From Hyphomicrobiaceae bacterium UBA7697 (GTDB lineage Bacteria > Pseudomonadota > Alphaproteobacteria > Rhizobiales > Methyloligellaceae), in the NCBI GenBank assembly GCA_002482645.1, contig DLGJ01000008.1, forward strand, positions 248,001 through 312,000: DNA of 64,000 nt. Direction: 5' to 3'. The notes beneath the pieces were generated by a model that was given only the letters and a program-made list of their open reading frames with translations, was not told the origin of the DNA and searched no databases. The position numbers were made by a program, and so were the translations under genes. Position 1 is the stretch's first letter. The number at the start of each line of letters is the position of its first letter. This document shows positions 28,993 to 41,194 of this stretch, in pieces.

Positions 28993-29526
28993 CTACTTCT
29001 TCTTGCCTTCTTTGCGGAAAATGTACTCGCCGGCATATTTCACGCCTTTGCCCTTATAGGGCTCCGGCGGACGATAACGGCGGATTTCCGCGGCCACCTG
29101 GCCAACCTTCTGCTTGTCGATGCCGCTCACCACGATCTCGGTCGGCTTCGGACACTTCACGTCGATGTCCTTGGGGACCTCGTAGTTCACGTCGTGGCTG
29201 AAGCCGAGCTGCAATTGCAGCGTCTGCCCCTGCACCGCGGCGCGATAGCCGACGCCGCTGATCTCCAGCGTCTTCGAGAATCCGTCGGTCACACCCGTGA
29301 CGAGGTTCGCCACGAGCGTACGCGACATGCCCCACATCGCGCGGGCTTCCTTGGTGTCCTCGACCATGCCGATCTCGATCCCGTCATCGCCCAGCTTGGC
29401 GATGACCTGGTCGACCAGCACGTGGCTGAGCTCGCCCTTGGGTCCCTTGACCTTGATTTCCTGACCGTCGACCGCGGCGGTCACACCGCCGGGAACAGGT
29501 ACTGGTTTCTTGCCGATGCGCGACAT
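28993..29526 (-). CDS. rplF: 50S ribosomal protein L6
   Basis: The 177-residue protein has the two-domain L6 fold with [15 protein letters not shown] at the start and the second repeat [20 protein letters not shown]. Its tail contacts the sarcin-ricin loop region where elongation factors bind. It is 11 nt from rplR. Confidence 0.97.
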   Translation of the reverse strand: MSRIGKKPVPVPGGVTAAVDGQEIKVKGPKGELSHVLVDQVIAKLGDDGIEIGMVEDTKEARAMWGMSRTLVANLVTGVTDGFSKTLEISGVGYRAAVQGQTLQLQLGFSHDVNYEVPKDIDVKCPKPTEIVVSGIDKQKVGQVAAEIRRYRPPEPYKGKGVKYAGEYIFRKEGKKK

Positions 29527-29555
29527 TGTTCAAACCTTCGCTTCAATTGGCTCCG

Positions 29556-29954
29556 CTAGAAGACGCTGCAGAGAATCTCGCCGCCGACATTCTCCGTACG
29601 CGCCTGCGAATCCGACATGACGCCCTTCGGCGTCGAAAGAATAGATACGCCGAGCCCATTCGCGACCGTCGGCAGATCCTTCACCGACGAATACACGCGA
29701 CGGCCAGGAGTCGACACCCGCTTGATGTCCTTGATGACCGGCTCGCCGTCGAAATATTTGAGCTCGATCTCGAACTCCGACTTGCCGCCGTCATAATCGA
29801 CGCGCGCATAGCCGCGAATGTATCCCTCCTCCATGAGCACTTCGAGCACGCGCTCGCGCAGCTTGGAGGCCGGCGTTGTAACCTTGGTTTTCCGCCGCAT
29901 CTGCGCATTGCGGATGCGGGTCAGCATATCGCCAAGTGGATCGTTGATGTTCAT
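29556..29954 (-). CDS. rpsH: 30S ribosomal protein S8
   Basis: The 132-residue 16S-rRNA-binding protein starts [18 protein letters not shown] at ATG 29952-29954 and ends with [19 protein letters not shown]. In E. coli S8 represses the spc operon by binding its mRNA near rplE. A longer reading frame upstream overlaps rpsN and is rejected. It lies 8 nt after rpsN. Confidence 0.96.
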   Translation of the reverse strand: MNINDPLGDMLTRIRNAQMRRKTKVTTPASKLRERVLEVLMEEGYIRGYARVDYDGGKSEFEIELKYFDGEPVIKDIKRVSTPGRRVYSSVKDLPTVANGLGVSILSTPKGVMSDSQARTENVGGEILCSVF

Positions 29955-29962
29955 CGAAGTCC

Positions 29963-30268
29963 TTACCAGCTCGACTTGACCATGCCGGGGATCAGCCCGT
30001 TGCTCGCAAGATCGCGCAACGCGATGCGCGACATACGAAGCTTGCGGTAATAACCGCGCGGCCGCCCGGAGAGATCGCAACGGTTATGAATACGTGTCGG
30101 CGAGGCATTCCGTGGAAGCTCCGCCAGCTTCAGCCGCGCCGCGAAACGCTCCTCGGCCGGAAGCGACTGGTCGGCGGCGATCGCCTTCAGCCGGGCCCGC
30201 CGGCCGGCGTATTTCTTAGCAAGGCGGCGGCGCTTCTTGTCCCGCTCGATCATGCTCGTCTTAGCCAT
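29963..30268 (-). CDS. rpsN: 30S ribosomal protein S14 (zinc-free type)
   Basis: The 101-residue form ([46 protein letters not shown] split across two stretches) lacks the CXXC pairs of the zinc-binding type, as usual in Proteobacteria. It contacts the 16S head near S3 and S10. Confidence 0.96.
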   Translation of the reverse strand: MAKTSMIERDKKRRRLAKKYAGRRARLKAIAADQSLPAEERFAARLKLAELPRNASPTRIHNRCDLSGRPRGYYRKLRMSRIALRDLASNGLIPGMVKSSW

Positions 30269-30297
30269 TCAGTCCTCCTGTCGCGGTGCGCCGTCGC

Positions 30298-30855
30298 TTA
30301 GCCGCGGAACGGAAAGTTCAAACCCTTCAAGAGCGCACGCGCCTCGTCGTCGCTCTGCGCCGTCGTGCACACGATGATGTCCATGCCGAGCACGTCCTCC
30401 ACCTTGTCGTAGTCGATCTCGGGGAAGACGATGTGCTCCTTCAGGCCCATCGAATAATTGCCGCGCCCGTCGAAGCTCTTCGGATTGAGCCCGCGGAAGT
30501 CGCGGACCCGCGGAAGCGCGATGTTCACCAGCCGGTCGAGAAACTCGTACATCCGGGCCTTGCGCAGCGTCACCTTCACACCGACCGGCATGCCCTCGCG
30601 GAGCTTGAAGCCGGCAATCGACTTCCGCGCCTTGGTGATGACCGGGCGCTGACCGGCGATCAGCCCGAGATCGTTGGCGGCCGCCTTGACCTTCTTGGAG
30701 TCGTTGACCGCCTCGCCGACGCCGATATTCAAGACCACCTTATCGAGCCGGGGAATCTGCATGACGTTCTTGTAAGCGAACTCCTTGGACAGTTCGCCCT
30801 TGATCACGTCGAGATATTGCTGCTTCAGCCGCGGTGTATATGCCTGCTCAGCCAT
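30298..30855 (-). CDS. rplE: 50S ribosomal protein L5
   Basis: The 185-residue protein ([35 protein letters not shown], and [20 protein letters not shown]) binds 5S rRNA and contacts P-site tRNA. Its start overlaps the end of rplX by 8 nt, which favours coupled translation. Confidence 0.97.
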   Translation of the reverse strand: MAEQAYTPRLKQQYLDVIKGELSKEFAYKNVMQIPRLDKVVLNIGVGEAVNDSKKVKAAANDLGLIAGQRPVITKARKSIAGFKLREGMPVGVKVTLRKARMYEFLDRLVNIALPRVRDFRGLNPKSFDGRGNYSMGLKEHIVFPEIDYDKVEDVLGMDIIVCTTAQSDDEARALLKGLNFPFRG

Positions 30856-31168
30856 CGATGACCTCGCCCGAACGCTTGGCGAAACGCACCTTGCGTCCGT
30901 CCTTCAGAAATTTGTAGCCGACGCGCGTGGGCTGACCGTCCTTCGGGTCCTCCAGCGCGAGATTCGAAACGTGGATCGGGGCTTCCTTGGTGATGATGCC
31001 CCCTTCCTGCGCGGCCGTCTGACGCTGGTGACGGCGCACCTGCGCAACGCCCTGCACGATGGCGCGGTTCTCGGACGGCAAGACCTTCAGCACTTCGCCG
31101 CGCTTGCCCTTGTCCTTGCCCGTGAGCACCACGACGTGGTCGCCCTTCTTGATCTTCAACCCGGCCAT
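30848..31168 (-). CDS. rplX: 50S ribosomal protein L24
   Basis: The 106-residue KOW-domain protein ([40 protein letters not shown]) initiates 23S assembly at domain I. The ATG at 31166-31168 is chosen because the family N-terminus begins there; a longer frame overlapping rplN lacks family match. The rplN stop is 2 nt upstream. Confidence 0.96.
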   Translation of the reverse strand: MAGLKIKKGDHVVVLTGKDKGKRGEVLKVLPSENRAIVQGVAQVRRHQRQTAAQEGGIITKEAPIHVSNLALEDPKDGQPTRVGYKFLKDGRKVRFAKRSGEVIDG

Positions 31169-31170
31169 AA

Positions 31171-31539
31171 TCACAGCACCTCCGGCGCGAGCGACACGAT
31201 CTTCATGTGCTTCTTCGCCCGCAACTCGCGCGTGACGGGGCCGAAGATACGCGTACCGACCGGTTCGCCCTGCGCATTGACCAAAACCGCCGCGTTGCGG
31301 TCGAACCGGATCAGCGAACCGTCGGGACGGCGCACGCCCGTGGCGGTCCGTACGATCACCGCCTTCATCACCTGGCCCTTTTTCACACGGCCGCGCGGAA
31401 TCGCTTCCTTGACGCTGACCACAACCGTGTCTCCGATCGAGGCGTATTTCCGCTTCGACCCGCCGAGCACCTTGATGCACTGAACGCGCTTGGCACCGGA
31501 ATTATCGGCGACGTCGAGATTGGTCTGCATCTGAATCAT
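31171..31539 (-). CDS. rplN: 50S ribosomal protein L14
   Basis: The 122-residue protein ([35 protein letters not shown], and [20 protein letters not shown]) contacts L19 and bridges the subunits. The sequence is highly conserved and complete. It is the first of the spc-type genes after rpsQ. Confidence 0.97.
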   Translation of the reverse strand: MIQMQTNLDVADNSGAKRVQCIKVLGGSKRKYASIGDTVVVSVKEAIPRGRVKKGQVMKAVIVRTATGVRRPDGSLIRFDRNAAVLVNAQGEPVGTRIFGPVTRELRAKKHMKIVSLAPEVL

Positions 31540-31588
31540 GGCATTCGCCCTTATTCAGGCCTTCGTCGAGGCCCTTACCTTATTCGCC

Positions 31589-31834
31589 CTAGCTGGCCGC
31601 CTGCTCTCGCGGCAAAACCACCCAACATTTCTGCTTCGAGACCGGCGCGCACTCCTCGATCCACACCTTCTCGCCGACCTTGAACTCGTTGTTCTCGTCG
31701 TGCGCGTGGTAATTCTTGGAGCGGCGGACGGTCTTCCTGAGAAGAGGATGCGTGAAGCGGCGCTCGACCTTGACCACGACGGTCTTGTCGTTCTTGTCGC
31801 TCACCACGGTCCCAATCAATACGCGTTTCGGCAT
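31589..31834 (-). CDS. rpsQ: 30S ribosomal protein S17
   Basis: The 81-residue OB-fold protein ([34 protein letters not shown] core) binds 16S rRNA helices 7 and 11 early in assembly. It lies between rpmC and rplN, 49 nt from rplN, the boundary between S10-type and spc-type gene sets. Confidence 0.96.
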   Translation of the reverse strand: MPKRVLIGTVVSDKNDKTVVVKVERRFTHPLLRKTVRRSKNYHAHDENNEFKVGEKVWIEECAPVSKQKCWVVLPREQAAS

Positions 31835-31845
31835 CGTTCTTACCT

Positions 31846-32046
31846 TTAAGCCTTCCCTGCGGCGCTCTTCTGGCGCGCGATCGTCCGCACGCGCGCGATG
31901 TCGCGGCGTACCTGCCGAACCCGCGCCGTATTCTCAAGCTGCCCGGAAGCGGCCTGGAAGCGCAGGTTGAACTGCTCTTTCTTCAACTTGACCAGTTCGT
32001 CATTGAGCTGATCGATCGTCATATCGTTCACTTGGCTCGCTTTCAT
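31846..32046 (-). CDS. rpmC: 50S ribosomal protein L29
   Basis: The 66-residue two-helix protein ([40 protein letters not shown]) lies near the tunnel exit, beside L23, and helps form the SRP and trigger-factor docking region. It is 3 nt from the rplP stop, in normal operon order. Confidence 0.96.
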   Translation of the reverse strand: MKASQVNDMTIDQLNDELVKLKKEQFNLRFQAASGQLENTARVRQVRRDIARVRTIARQKSAAGKA

Positions 32047-32049
32047 CGC

Positions 32050-32463
32050 CTAGCCCTCGATACGCGCAACGACGCGCGTTTTGATTGGCAGCTTGGCCGC
32101 GGCCAGGCGCAGCGCCTCGCGCGCCACCGGCTCGCCCACGCCGTCGATCTCGAACATGATCCGGCCGGGCTTGACCTTGGCCGCCCAAAACTCGGGCGAA
32201 CCCTTACCCTTACCCATGCGGACTTCGGTCGGCTTCTTCGACACCGGCACGTCCGGGAAGATGCGGATCCACACGCGGCCGGCGCGCTTCATCTGACGCG
32301 TCATGGCGCGGCGGGCCGCTTCGATCTGGCGCGCGGTCACCCGGGCAGGCTCCTGCGCCTTCAGCCCGAACGTTCCGAAGTTGAGCGCGGATCCACCCTT
32401 CGCCGCACCTTTGATGCGGCCCTTGTGCATCTTGCGGAACTTTGTGCGTTTCGGTTGCAGCAT
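32050..32463 (-). CDS. rplP: 50S ribosomal protein L16
   Basis: The 137-residue protein ([39 protein letters not shown], and [18 protein letters not shown]) sits by the A site and 5S rRNA; the conserved loop carrying RMGKGKG is the site of post-translational arginine hydroxylation in other bacteria. All motifs are intact. Confidence 0.97.
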   Translation of the reverse strand: MLQPKRTKFRKMHKGRIKGAAKGGSALNFGTFGLKAQEPARVTARQIEAARRAMTRQMKRAGRVWIRIFPDVPVSKKPTEVRMGKGKGSPEFWAAKVKPGRIMFEIDGVGEPVAREALRLAAAKLPIKTRVVARIEG

Positions 32464-32481
32464 AACTCTTAAATCCTGCCC

Positions 32482-33201
32482 TTAGCCCTGCGTCCGTGCG
32501 GAGTCGCGCCGTCCACCGGAACGTCCGCCCTCTTGGGCCTCGAGAGCCTTGGTCTCCTGGGCCATGGGGTCGTGCTCCATGATCTCGCCCTTGAAGATCC
32601 AAACCTTGATCCCGATGATCCCGTAGGCCGTGCGCCCAAGCGCCGTGCCGTAGTCGATATTGGCGCGAAGCGTATGCAGCGGCACACGGCCCTCGCGGTA
32701 CCATTCCATGCGCGCGATTTCCGCGCCGCCGAGCCGGCCGGAGCAATTGATGCGAATACCGAGCGCACCCATCCGAATCGCCGACTGCACCGCCCGCTTC
32801 ATCGCACGGCGGAACGCCACCCGGCGCTCGAGCTGCTGCGCGATACCTTCGGCTACCAGCGTCGCGTCGATTTCCGGCTTGCGCACCTCGACGATGTTCA
32901 GGTGCACTTCGGAGTCCGTCATCGTCGCCAGCTCGCGGCGGAGAAGCTCGATATCGGCGCCCTTCTTGCCGATCAAGATGCCCGGGCGCGCGGTGTAGAC
33001 CGTCACGCGGCACTTCTTGTGCGGACGCTCGACCACGACCTTGGAAATACCGGCCTGCTTGCGCGTCTTGAGAATGTGCTCGCGCATCTTGAGGTCTTCG
33101 TGCAGCAGATTCGCATACTCGCCGCGCGAGGCGAACCAGCGCGAGTCCCAAGTACGATTGACACCGAGCCTAAGCCCGATCGGATTGACTTTCTGTCCCA
33201 T
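32482..33201 (-). CDS. rpsC: 30S ribosomal protein S3
   Basis: The 239-residue protein starts [20 protein letters not shown] at ATG 33199-33201, with GAGGAG eight nt upstream, and overlaps the rplV stop by one base (TGATG). The KH domain has [20 protein letters not shown], and the C-terminal domain has [20 protein letters not shown]. It forms part of the mRNA entry helicase. The Gly/Arg-rich C-terminus ([15 protein letters not shown]) is a normal extension. Confidence 0.97.
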   Translation of the reverse strand: MGQKVNPIGLRLGVNRTWDSRWFASRGEYANLLHEDLKMREHILKTRKQAGISKVVVERPHKKCRVTVYTARPGILIGKKGADIELLRRELATMTDSEVHLNIVEVRKPEIDATLVAEGIAQQLERRVAFRRAMKRAVQSAIRMGALGIRINCSGRLGGAEIARMEWYREGRVPLHTLRANIDYGTALGRTAYGIIGIKVWIFKGEIMEHDPMAQETKALEAQEGGRSGGRRDSARTQG

Positions 33202-33581
33202 CAAGCAGGCTCCTCGACTTGACGCACGACCACGGTCATCTGTGAAAACGGCTTCAAAATCCGCGAAGCCCGCCCCCGCGCGCGCGCCTGAATGCGCTTC
33301 ATAACGATGTTCTTGCCCACATAGGCTTCAGACACGACCAACGCATCGACGTCGAGGTCGTGATTGTTCTCCGCGTTCGCGATCGCCGACTCCAAGGTCT
33401 TCTTGACGTCCTTGGCAATGCGCTTGCGCGAGAAGGTCAGATCCGCCAATGCGCGGTCGACCTTCTTGCCCCGGATGAGCTGAGCGACCAGGTTCAGCTT
33501 CTGCGGGCTCACGCGAATGAGCCGGGTGACGGCCTTCGCCTCATTGTCCTTGAGCGTGCGCTCTCTCTGCGGCTTGCCCAT
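33201..33581 (-). CDS. rplV: 50S ribosomal protein L22
   Basis: The 126-residue protein ([38 protein letters not shown], and the tunnel hairpin [20 protein letters not shown]) lines the exit tunnel constriction with L4; the wild-type hairpin suggests no macrolide-resistance deletion. Its stop shares a base with the rpsC start. Confidence 0.97.
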   Translation of the reverse strand: MGKPQRERTLKDNEAKAVTRLIRVSPQKLNLVAQLIRGKKVDRALADLTFSRKRIAKDVKKTLESAIANAENNHDLDVDALVVSEAYVGKNIVMKRIQARARGRASRILKPFSQMTVVVRQVEEPA

Positions 33582-33583
33582 GA

Positions 33584-33865
33584 CTATCGGCCCTTCTTCG
33601 CTTTACGGTCGGCCGCGTGGCCGTGATAGGTCCGGGTCGGCGAGAACTCGCCGAACTTGTGGCCCACCATGTCCTCGGTCACCAGCACCGGAACGTGCTT
33701 CTGCCCGTTGTGGACGCCGAAGGTCAGCCCCACGAATTGCGGGAGAATGGTCGACCGGCGCGACCACATCTTGATCACGGCGTTGGAGCCGCTCTGGCGC
33801 GCCTTCTCGGCTTTCTTCAAGAGATAGCCGTCGACGAACGGGCCTTTCCAAATCGAACGTGCCAC
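33584..33865 (-). CDS. rpsS: 30S ribosomal protein S19
   Basis: The 93-residue head protein ([40 protein letters not shown]) complexes with S13 near the A site. It is 2 nt from rplV and 3 nt from the upstream rplB, so all three are tightly coupled. Confidence 0.97.
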   Translation of the reverse strand: MARSIWKGPFVDGYLLKKAEKARQSGSNAVIKMWSRRSTILPQFVGLTFGVHNGQKHVPVLVTEDMVGHKFGEFSPTRTYHGHAADRKAKKGR

Positions 33866-33868
33866 GTC

Positions 33869-34708
33869 TTATCCCTTCTTCTTCTTCATATGGCGGCTGC
33901 GCAGAATGAACTTGTCGCTCGCCTTGTTGGTGCGCGTCCGCTTGCCCTTGGTGGACTTGCCCCAAGGGGTGACCGGATGCCGGCCGCCGGACGTCCGCCC
34001 TTCACCACCGCCATGCGGGTGATCGATCGGGTTCATGGCAACGCCGCGAACCACTGGCTTGCGGCCCTTCCAGCGGCTGCGGCCAGCCTTGGACAACGAC
34101 ACATTGGAGTTGTCCGGATTGGAGACGGCGCCGACCGTGGCCATGCAGGCCGCCGGAACCATACGCGTCTCGCCCGAATTCAGGCGCACGATCGCGTAAC
34201 CGGAGTCGCGGCCGACAAGCTGCACATAGGCACCGGCGGCGCGCGCGATCTGTCCGCCCTTGCCCTGCTTCATCTCCACGTTGTGGACGATCGTGCCGAT
34301 CGGCATGTTCGCCAGCGGCATCGCGTTGCCGGGCTTCACGTCGGCCTTCTCGTCGGCGATCACGGTGTCGCCAGGAGCCAGCCGCTGCGGCGCGAGGATA
34401 TAGGACAGCTCGCCGTCCTCATACTTGATCAGCGCGATGAAGGCCGTCCGGTTCGGATCGTATTCGAGGCGCTCCACGGTCGCCGGCACGCCGCGCTTGG
34501 TCCGCTTGAAGTCGACCAAACGGTAGGTGCGCTTGTGACCGCCGCCACGATGCCACATCGAAACGCGGCCCGTGTTGTTCCGGCCGCCGGACTTCGTCAA
34601 GCCTTCCGTCAGCGGCTTGACCGGCTTGCCCTTCCACAGATGGCTGCGGTCCACGAGCACCAGCTGCCGCTGGCTCGGCGTGGTCGGTTTGAATGTCTTC
34701 AAAGCCAT
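33869..34708 (-). CDS. rplB: 50S ribosomal protein L2
   Basis: The 279-residue protein is required for subunit joining and the peptidyl transferase centre. It has [35 protein letters not shown], the conserved [20 protein letters not shown] with the invariant His, and a basic tail ([18 protein letters not shown]). It lies 4 nt after rplW. Confidence 0.97.
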   Translation of the reverse strand: MALKTFKPTTPSQRQLVLVDRSHLWKGKPVKPLTEGLTKSGGRNNTGRVSMWHRGGGHKRTYRLVDFKRTKRGVPATVERLEYDPNRTAFIALIKYEDGELSYILAPQRLAPGDTVIADEKADVKPGNAMPLANMPIGTIVHNVEMKQGKGGQIARAAGAYVQLVGRDSGYAIVRLNSGETRMVPAACMATVGAVSNPDNSNVSLSKAGRSRWKGRKPVVRGVAMNPIDHPHGGGEGRTSGGRHPVTPWGKSTKGKRTRTNKASDKFILRSRHMKKKKG

Positions 34709-34712
34709 CGCG

Positions 34713-35006
34713 TCAAATCCCTGTCGTCACGTCGATCTTGTCGCCCTCGGCGAGTTTGACGACGGCCTTCTTCGTATCCTTCTGGGTGCCCTTGATGCCC
34801 CGGAACAACTTGGTCTTGCCCTTGCGGGTCAGCGTGTTCACGGCCACGACCTTGACGCCGAACAGCTTCTCCACCGCGTTCTTGATTTGCGGCTTCGTCG
34901 CGTCGAGGCGAACCTTGAACACCACCTGGTTGGACTCGGACGCCTCACTCGATTTCTCGGTGATGACCGGCGCCAAAATCACGTCGTATGCCTGAAGCGC
35001 ACTCAT
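34713..35006 (-). CDS. rplW: 50S ribosomal protein L23
   Basis: The 97-residue protein ([40 protein letters not shown]) is the main docking site for SRP and trigger factor at the tunnel exit. Its ATG overlaps the rplD stop by 4 nt. Confidence 0.97.
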   Translation of the reverse strand: MSALQAYDVILAPVITEKSSEASESNQVVFKVRLDATKPQIKNAVEKLFGVKVVAVNTLTRKGKTKLFRGIKGTQKDTKKAVVKLAEGDKIDVTTGI

Positions 35007-35623
35007 TTGAACCGGGCCTCCAGCGCCTCGAGCGCGGCCTTGGTCAGCACGAGCTTGTCATGGCGCAGAATGTCGTAAACGTTGATGCCCTGAACCGGCA
35101 GCACATCCACATGAGGAATGTTGCGCGCCGCGAGCGCGAAATTCGTCTGCACCTCGGCACCGTCCACGATCAGCGCGGACCCAAAACCGAGCTTGTCGAA
35201 CTGCGACTTGAGGGCCTTCGTCTTGGCGTCCTTCACGTCGCAGGACTCCAACACGATCAACTCCTCGGCCTTGACCTTCGAAGACAGCGCATGCTTCAGC
35301 GCAAGCGCCCGAACCTTCTTCGGCAAGTCGAAGGCAAAGCTACGCGGCTTCGGACCGAAAGCCTTGCCGCCGCCACGAAACACGCCAGGCTTGCGGCTGC
35401 CGTGACGGGCACGGCCCGTGCCCTTCTGCCGGTACATCTTCGCCGTGGTCGCGGTGATCTCGGAACGGTCCTTCACGGACACCGTACCGGCGCGGCGCTT
35501 GGCCAGCTGATACCGGACCATGCGGTGCAGCAAGTCGGCGCGCGGTTCCAGCCCGAAAACATCCTCGGACAAATCCACGGTTCCCGCCTTCTTGGCGTCG
35601 AGCGTTGTGACATCCGCTTTCAT
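35003..35623 (-). CDS. rplD: 50S ribosomal protein L4
   Basis: The 206-residue protein has a globular domain and the long tunnel loop ([39 protein letters not shown]). In E. coli L4 also represses the S10 operon. It overlaps rplC by one base (TAATG) and rplW by 4 nt. Confidence 0.97.
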   Translation of the reverse strand: MKADVTTLDAKKAGTVDLSEDVFGLEPRADLLHRMVRYQLAKRRAGTVSVKDRSEITATTAKMYRQKGTGRARHGSRKPGVFRGGGKAFGPKPRSFAFDLPKKVRALALKHALSSKVKAEELIVLESCDVKDAKTKALKSQFDKLGFGSALIVDGAEVQTNFALAARNIPHVDVLPVQGINVYDILRHDKLVLTKAALEALEARFK

Positions 35624-36390
35624 TACGCGTTCTCTCCGCCCTCTGCCGGCTTGGCCTGCTCGGCTTCGGCAGGCGCCTCAGCCGCGGCTTCCTTGGCCGG
35701 CGCTTGATCCTCGGCACTCTTCCGGAACGCGCCCGGCACCGGCACACCGTCGGGAAGCGCCCGCTTGACCGCGTCGCGGAGCAGAACCCAGCCGCCCTTG
35801 GCGCCCGGAACGGCCCCGCGGATCATGATGAGACCGCGCTCGGCATCGGTCTTGACCACACGCAGGTTCTGCGTGGTGACGCTGACGTCGCCCATGTGGC
35901 CGGCCATCTTCTTGCCCTTGAAGACCTTGCCGGGCTCCTGGCACTGACCGGTCGAACCATGACTTCTGTGGTTGATCGACACGCCATGGCTGGCCCGAAG
36001 ACCGCCAAAGCCGTGACGCTTCATGCCACCGGCGAAACCCTTACCGATCGAGGTGCCCGAGACGTCCACGAACTGCCCCTCGACGAAGTGGTCGGCGGTG
36101 ATCTCCGCGCCCACATCGATCATGTTCTCGGGGCTCACGCGGAACTCGGCGACCCTCCGCTTGGGCTCAACATTGGCCACGGCGAAGCCACCGCGCTCGG
36201 CACGCGTCAAACGCTTCACTTTCGCGCGGCCGGCACCGAGCTGAACGGCCGTGTAGCCGTTCTTCTCCGCGGTCCGCTGACCGACGACCTGACAGTTCTC
36301 CAGACGCAGCACCGTCACGGGAATGTGCTCCCCGCCGTCGGTGAAGATCCGGGTCATGCCGACCTTCTGCGCGATAACACCTGATCGCAT
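35623..36390 (-). CDS. rplC: 50S ribosomal protein L3 with Ala/Glu/Pro-rich tail
   Basis: The 255-residue assembly initiator near the peptidyl transferase centre ([40 protein letters not shown], and [19 protein letters not shown]). The core ends near residue 222. About 30 residues of low-complexity Ala/Glu/Pro sequence ([20 protein letters not shown]) follow, a tail that varies between alphaproteobacteria. The stop overlaps the rplD start by one base. Confidence 0.97.
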   Translation of the reverse strand: MRSGVIAQKVGMTRIFTDGGEHIPVTVLRLENCQVVGQRTAEKNGYTAVQLGAGRAKVKRLTRAERGGFAVANVEPKRRVAEFRVSPENMIDVGAEITADHFVEGQFVDVSGTSIGKGFAGGMKRHGFGGLRASHGVSINHRSHGSTGQCQEPGKVFKGKKMAGHMGDVSVTTQNLRVVKTDAERGLIMIRGAVPGAKGGWVLLRDAVKRALPDGVPVPGAFRKSAEDQAPAKEAAAEAPAEAEQAKPAEGGENA

Positions 36391-36422
36391 CGAACTAATT
36401 CCTTGCCTCGTCCAGCAGCCGG

Positions 36423-36731
36423 TTAAAGCTTGATCTCAACGTCCACGCCGGCGGCGAGATCGAGTTTCATCAAAGCATCGACCGTCTGCGGGGTCGGATC
36501 GACAATGTCGAGCAGCCGCTTATGCGTCCGCATCTCGAACTGCTCGCGGCTCTTCTTGTCGATGTGCGGCGAGCGGTTCACGGTGAACTTCTCGATACGG
36601 GTCGGCAGCGGGATAGGACCGCGAACCTCCGCACCGGTACGCTTCGCCGTGTTGACGATTTCCTTTGTCGACGCATCGAGAATGCGATGGTCGAAGGCTT
36701 TCAGCCTGATTCTTATGTTTTGGCTCTGCAT
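36423..36731 (-). CDS. rpsJ: 30S ribosomal protein S10 (NusE)
   Basis: The 102-residue protein ([40 protein letters not shown]) is a 30S head component and, as NusE, joins NusB in antitermination complexes. It follows tuf by 65 nt and heads the S10-type genes. Confidence 0.97.
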   Translation of the reverse strand: MQSQNIRIRLKAFDHRILDASTKEIVNTAKRTGAEVRGPIPLPTRIEKFTVNRSPHIDKKSREQFEMRTHKRLLDIVDPTPQTVDALMKLDLAAGVDVEIKL

Positions 36732-36796
36732 CTCGACGGCCTCAAGTTAGAAGAACGCACCGCCCCAAAACGGAGCGGCGCGCTCCTCAATTCCCT

Positions 36797-37987
<1,191 letters not shown>

Positions 37988-38038
37988 CCTGGCTCTCCAT
38001 TCCTCTCACCAAAAGCTAGAATTCAAACGCCCAATCGC

Positions 38039-40114
38039 TTAGGCGAACTTCGCTTGCACTTCCTCAGCCACCGCCTGCGGAACCTGCGCGTAGCTGTCGA
38101 ATTGCATCGTGAACTGTGCCCGCCCCTGGCTCATGGAGCGCAGCGTGTTCACATAACCAAACATGTTGGCTAGCGGGACCATGGCGTTGATCACCGTCGC
38201 GTTGCCCCGGGACTCTTGCCCCCGGACCTGGCCGCGGCGGCTCGTCAGATCGCCAATGATACCGCCCACATATTCTTCCGGCGTCACCACTTCAACCTTC
38301 ATGATCGGCTCAAGCAGTTTCGGCCCGGCTTTCAACGCCGCCTCGCGGAACGCCGCGCGCGATGCGATCTCAAACGCCATGACGGACGAGTCGACGTCAT
38401 GCGACGCACCGTCAACCAGCGTGCACTTCACATCGAGGATCGGGAAGCCCGCGAGAACGCCCGCGTCGACGACGCTCTGCACGCCCTTCTCGACACCCGG
38501 GATGAACTCCTTCGGCACGTTACCGCCGACAACCTTGTTCTCGAACACGAAGCCTTCACCCGCCTCCGTGGGCTCGACCACCATCTTGACGCGGGCGAAC
38601 TGACCCGAACCGCCGGTCTGCTTCTTGTGGGTGTAGTCCACGTCGGACTGCTTCGTGATCGTCTCGCGATACGCCACCTGCGGCGCGCCCACATTGGCCT
38701 CGACCTTGAACTCACGCTTCATGCGATCGACGATGATGTCGAGGTGAAGCTCGCCCATGCCCTTAATGATGGTCTGGCCGGACTCGTGGTCGACCGAAAC
38801 GCGGAAGGACGGATCCTCCTGAGCAAGACGATTGAGCGCGACGCCGAGCTTCTCCTGGTCGCCCTTGGTCTTGGGCTCCACGGCAACCTCGATAACGGGC
38901 TCCGGAAACTCCATGCGCTCCAGGATCACCTGCTTGTTCGGATCGCACAGCGTGTCGCCCGTGGTGACGTCCTTGAGACCGGCGATGGCGACGATATCGC
39001 CCGCGAAAGCCTCTTTGATATCCTCGCGGTGATTGGAGTGCATCAGCAGCATACGGCCGATACGCTCTTTCTTGTCCTTCACCGTGTTGGCCAGCGTCTG
39101 ACCGGATTCGACCTTGCCGGAATAGATACGGCAGAAGGTCAGCGAACCCACGAACGGGTCGTTCATGATCTTGAACGCAAGCATGGAGAGCGGCGCATCG
39201 TCCGATGCCGGACGATCCACTTCCTCTTCCGTCTTTACGTCGATCGCCTTGATCGCAGGCACGTCGAGCGGTGACGGAAGATAGTCGACCACGGCGTCGA
39301 GAAGCGGCTGCACGCCCTTGTTCTTGAAGGCGGACCCGCACAGAATCGGCACAAACTCGAGATCGCAGGCGCCCTTACGGATCAGCTTCTTCAGCGTCTC
39401 CTCGGGAATCTCCTTGCCTTCGAGATAGGCCTCCATGGCCTCCTCGTCGACCTCGACGGCCTGCTCGATGAGCGCGTCGCGATACTCCTGGGCCTTGTCC
39501 TGAAGGTCGGCCGGAATGTCCTCGTCATGGAACGTGGCACCGAGCGACTCGTCGTCCCAAACCACCGCCTTCATGCGCACGAGGTCGACGATTCCAGCAA
39601 AGTCGGCCTCCGCGCCAATCGGCAGCTGGAGGACGATCGGGTTGGCGCCCAGACGCTCCTTGATCGTGTCGAGCGACATGTAGAAGTCGGCGCCGATCTT
39701 GTCCATTTTGTTCACGAAGATCATGCGCGGCACGCGGTACTTGTCGGCCTGACGCCACACCGTCTCGGTCTGCGGCTCCACGCCCTGGTTGGCGTCGAGC
39801 AGCGCCACGGCACCGTCGAGCACGCGCAAGCTGCGCTCCACCTCGATCGTGAAGTCCACGTGGCCGGGCGTATCGATGATGTTGATGCGCTTGTCTTTCC
39901 AGAACGCAGTCGTCGCCGCCGACGTGATGGTGATGCCGCGTTCCTGCTCCTGCTCCATCCAGTCCATGGTGGCCGCGCCGTCATGCACCTCACCGATCTT
40001 GTGGCTCTTACCGGTGTAGTAGAGCACGCGCTCGGTCGTGGTGGTCTTGCCGGCATCGATATGCGCCATGATACCGATGTTGCGGTAATCCTTGAGGGGC
40101 GTCTGACGGGGCAT
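38039..40114 (-). CDS. fusA: elongation factor G
   Basis: The 691-residue translocase has G1 [20 protein letters not shown]3 [16 protein letters not shown]4 [11 protein letters not shown], and domains II to V ([37 protein letters not shown]). The size and motif set fit the main EF-G rather than the mitochondrial-type EF-G2. It lies 21 nt after rpsG in the str operon. Confidence 0.97.
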   Translation of the reverse strand: MPRQTPLKDYRNIGIMAHIDAGKTTTTERVLYYTGKSHKIGEVHDGAATMDWMEQEQERGITITSAATTAFWKDKRINIIDTPGHVDFTIEVERSLRVLDGAVALLDANQGVEPQTETVWRQADKYRVPRMIFVNKMDKIGADFYMSLDTIKERLGANPIVLQLPIGAEADFAGIVDLVRMKAVVWDDESLGATFHDEDIPADLQDKAQEYRDALIEQAVEVDEEAMEAYLEGKEIPEETLKKLIRKGACDLEFVPILCGSAFKNKGVQPLLDAVVDYLPSPLDVPAIKAIDVKTEEEVDRPASDDAPLSMLAFKIMNDPFVGSLTFCRIYSGKVESGQTLANTVKDKKERIGRMLLMHSNHREDIKEAFAGDIVAIAGLKDVTTGDTLCDPNKQVILERMEFPEPVIEVAVEPKTKGDQEKLGVALNRLAQEDPSFRVSVDHESGQTIIKGMGELHLDIIVDRMKREFKVEANVGAPQVAYRETITKQSDVDYTHKKQTGGSGQFARVKMVVEPTEAGEGFVFENKVVGGNVPKEFIPGVEKGVQSVVDAGVLAGFPILDVKCTLVDGASHDVDSSVMAFEIASRAAFREAALKAGPKLLEPIMKVEVVTPEEYVGGIIGDLTSRRGQVRGQESRGNATVINAMVPLANMFGYVNTLRSMSQGRAQFTMQFDSYAQVPQAVAEEVQAKFA

Positions 40115-40135
40115 CGTTCGAGTTCCTTGAGACGT

Positions 40136-40606
40136 TTACCAGCGATAGTGCGAGAAGGCGCGGTTGGCCTCGGCCATCCGGTGCGTGTCCTCGCGCTTCT
40201 TCACGGCCGAGCCGCGATTGTTGACGGCATCGAGCAGCTCGCCCGACAGCCGCTCGACCATCGTGTTCTCGTTACGGCCGCGCGCGGCGGAGATGATCCA
40301 GCGAATCGCAAGCGCTTGACGGCGGTCGACGCGAACCTCGACCGGCACCTGATACGTCGCGCCGCCCACGCGGCGGGAACGCACCTCGATCGCCGGCATG
40401 ACGTTCTGCAGCGCCTGATGGAACAGCTCGATCGGGTTCTGCTTCACCTTCTCTTCCATCTGGTCGAGCGCGCCGTAAACGATCCGCTCCGCGGCCGACT
40501 TCTTGCCGTCCAGCATGATGGAATTCATGAATTTGGTGAGCACCTGATCCCCGAATTTGGGATCCGGGATGATCTCCCGCTTATCCGCTCTGTGCCGCCT
40601 GGACAT
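40136..40606 (-). CDS. rpsG: 30S ribosomal protein S7
   Basis: The 156-residue head protein ([48 protein letters not shown] end) nucleates 3' domain assembly of 16S rRNA and lies near the E site. In E. coli it regulates the str operon. It is 42 nt after rpsL. Confidence 0.97.
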   Translation of the reverse strand: MSRRHRADKREIIPDPKFGDQVLTKFMNSIMLDGKKSAAERIVYGALDQMEEKVKQNPIELFHQALQNVMPAIEVRSRRVGGATYQVPVEVRVDRRQALAIRWIISAARGRNENTMVERLSGELLDAVNNRGSAVKKREDTHRMAEANRAFSHYRW

Positions 40607-40648
40607 ATCGCTTCAATCCGTTCCTTAAAGACCCAAAAAAGCGCCCCG

Positions 40649-41020
40649 CTACTTGGGACGCTTGGCTCCGTATTTCGAGCGCCGCTGACGGCGGGCGCTG
40701 ACGCCTTGCGTGTCGAGCACACCACGGATGATGTGGTAGCGCACGCCCGGGAGATCCTTCACGCGGCCGCCGCGGATCATCACCACCGAGTGCTCCTGAA
40801 GATTGTGACCCTCGCCAGGAATGTAACTCGTGACTTCCTGCTGGTTGGTCAGGCGCACACGCGCAACTTTCCGGAGCGCCGAGTTCGGCTTCTTCGGCGT
40901 CGTCGTGTAAACGCGGGTGCAAACCCCCCGCTTCTGCGGGCAGGCCTGCATGGCCGGCACTTTGTTGCGTTTCACCGGTTGCTTACGCGGCTTCCGGATC
41001 AATTGCTGAATCGTTGGCAT
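40649..41020 (-). CDS. rpsL: 30S ribosomal protein S12
   Basis: The 123-residue decoding-centre protein begins [20 protein letters not shown] at ATG 41018-41020. The streptomycin-sensitive residues appear wild type: Lys in [11 protein letters not shown] and Lys in [13 protein letters not shown]. The open frame runs 39 codons further upstream through the hairpin-repeat leader, but this extension is unsupported by the family and has no binding site. It is the first gene of the str operon. Confidence 0.97.
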   Translation of the reverse strand: MPTIQQLIRKPRKQPVKRNKVPAMQACPQKRGVCTRVYTTTPKKPNSALRKVARVRLTNQQEVTSYIPGEGHNLQEHSVVMIRGGRVKDLPGVRYHIIRGVLDTQGVSARRQRRSKYGAKRPK

Positions 41021-41072
41021 GGCAGCCTTTAGCGTCCAATCGTTGTCGAAGGCGAAAACGCCTCGTTCACCC

Positions 41073-41144
41073 ATGGGCGAGTGCGCCCAAAACAAAATGG
41101 GCGAGAGCGCCCAAACACAAATGGGCGGATTGCCCAAAACACAA
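41073..41144. repeat. three tandem 24-bp hairpin repeats in the rpsL leader
   Basis: Units run 41073-41096, 41097-41120 and 41121-41144, each exactly 24 bp and beginning ATGGGCG. Units 1 and 2 fold into TGGGCG / CGCCCA stems with loops AGTG and AGAG. Unit 3 keeps a five-pair TGGGC / GCCCA stem with a different loop. A/C-rich linkers separate the hairpins. They lie 53-124 nt upstream of the rpsL ATG, within the predicted str leader RNA. Confidence 0.9.
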
Positions 41145-41194
41145 GAGCTGAAGCTGCGAGTCGTCCCCCGCGTCCTTCAGCGCCTAAAGCAGAG

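Noticed and set aside
41073..41144. CRISPR array
   Set aside because: Units are directly abutting with no unique spacers, only three copies, and no cas genes nearby.
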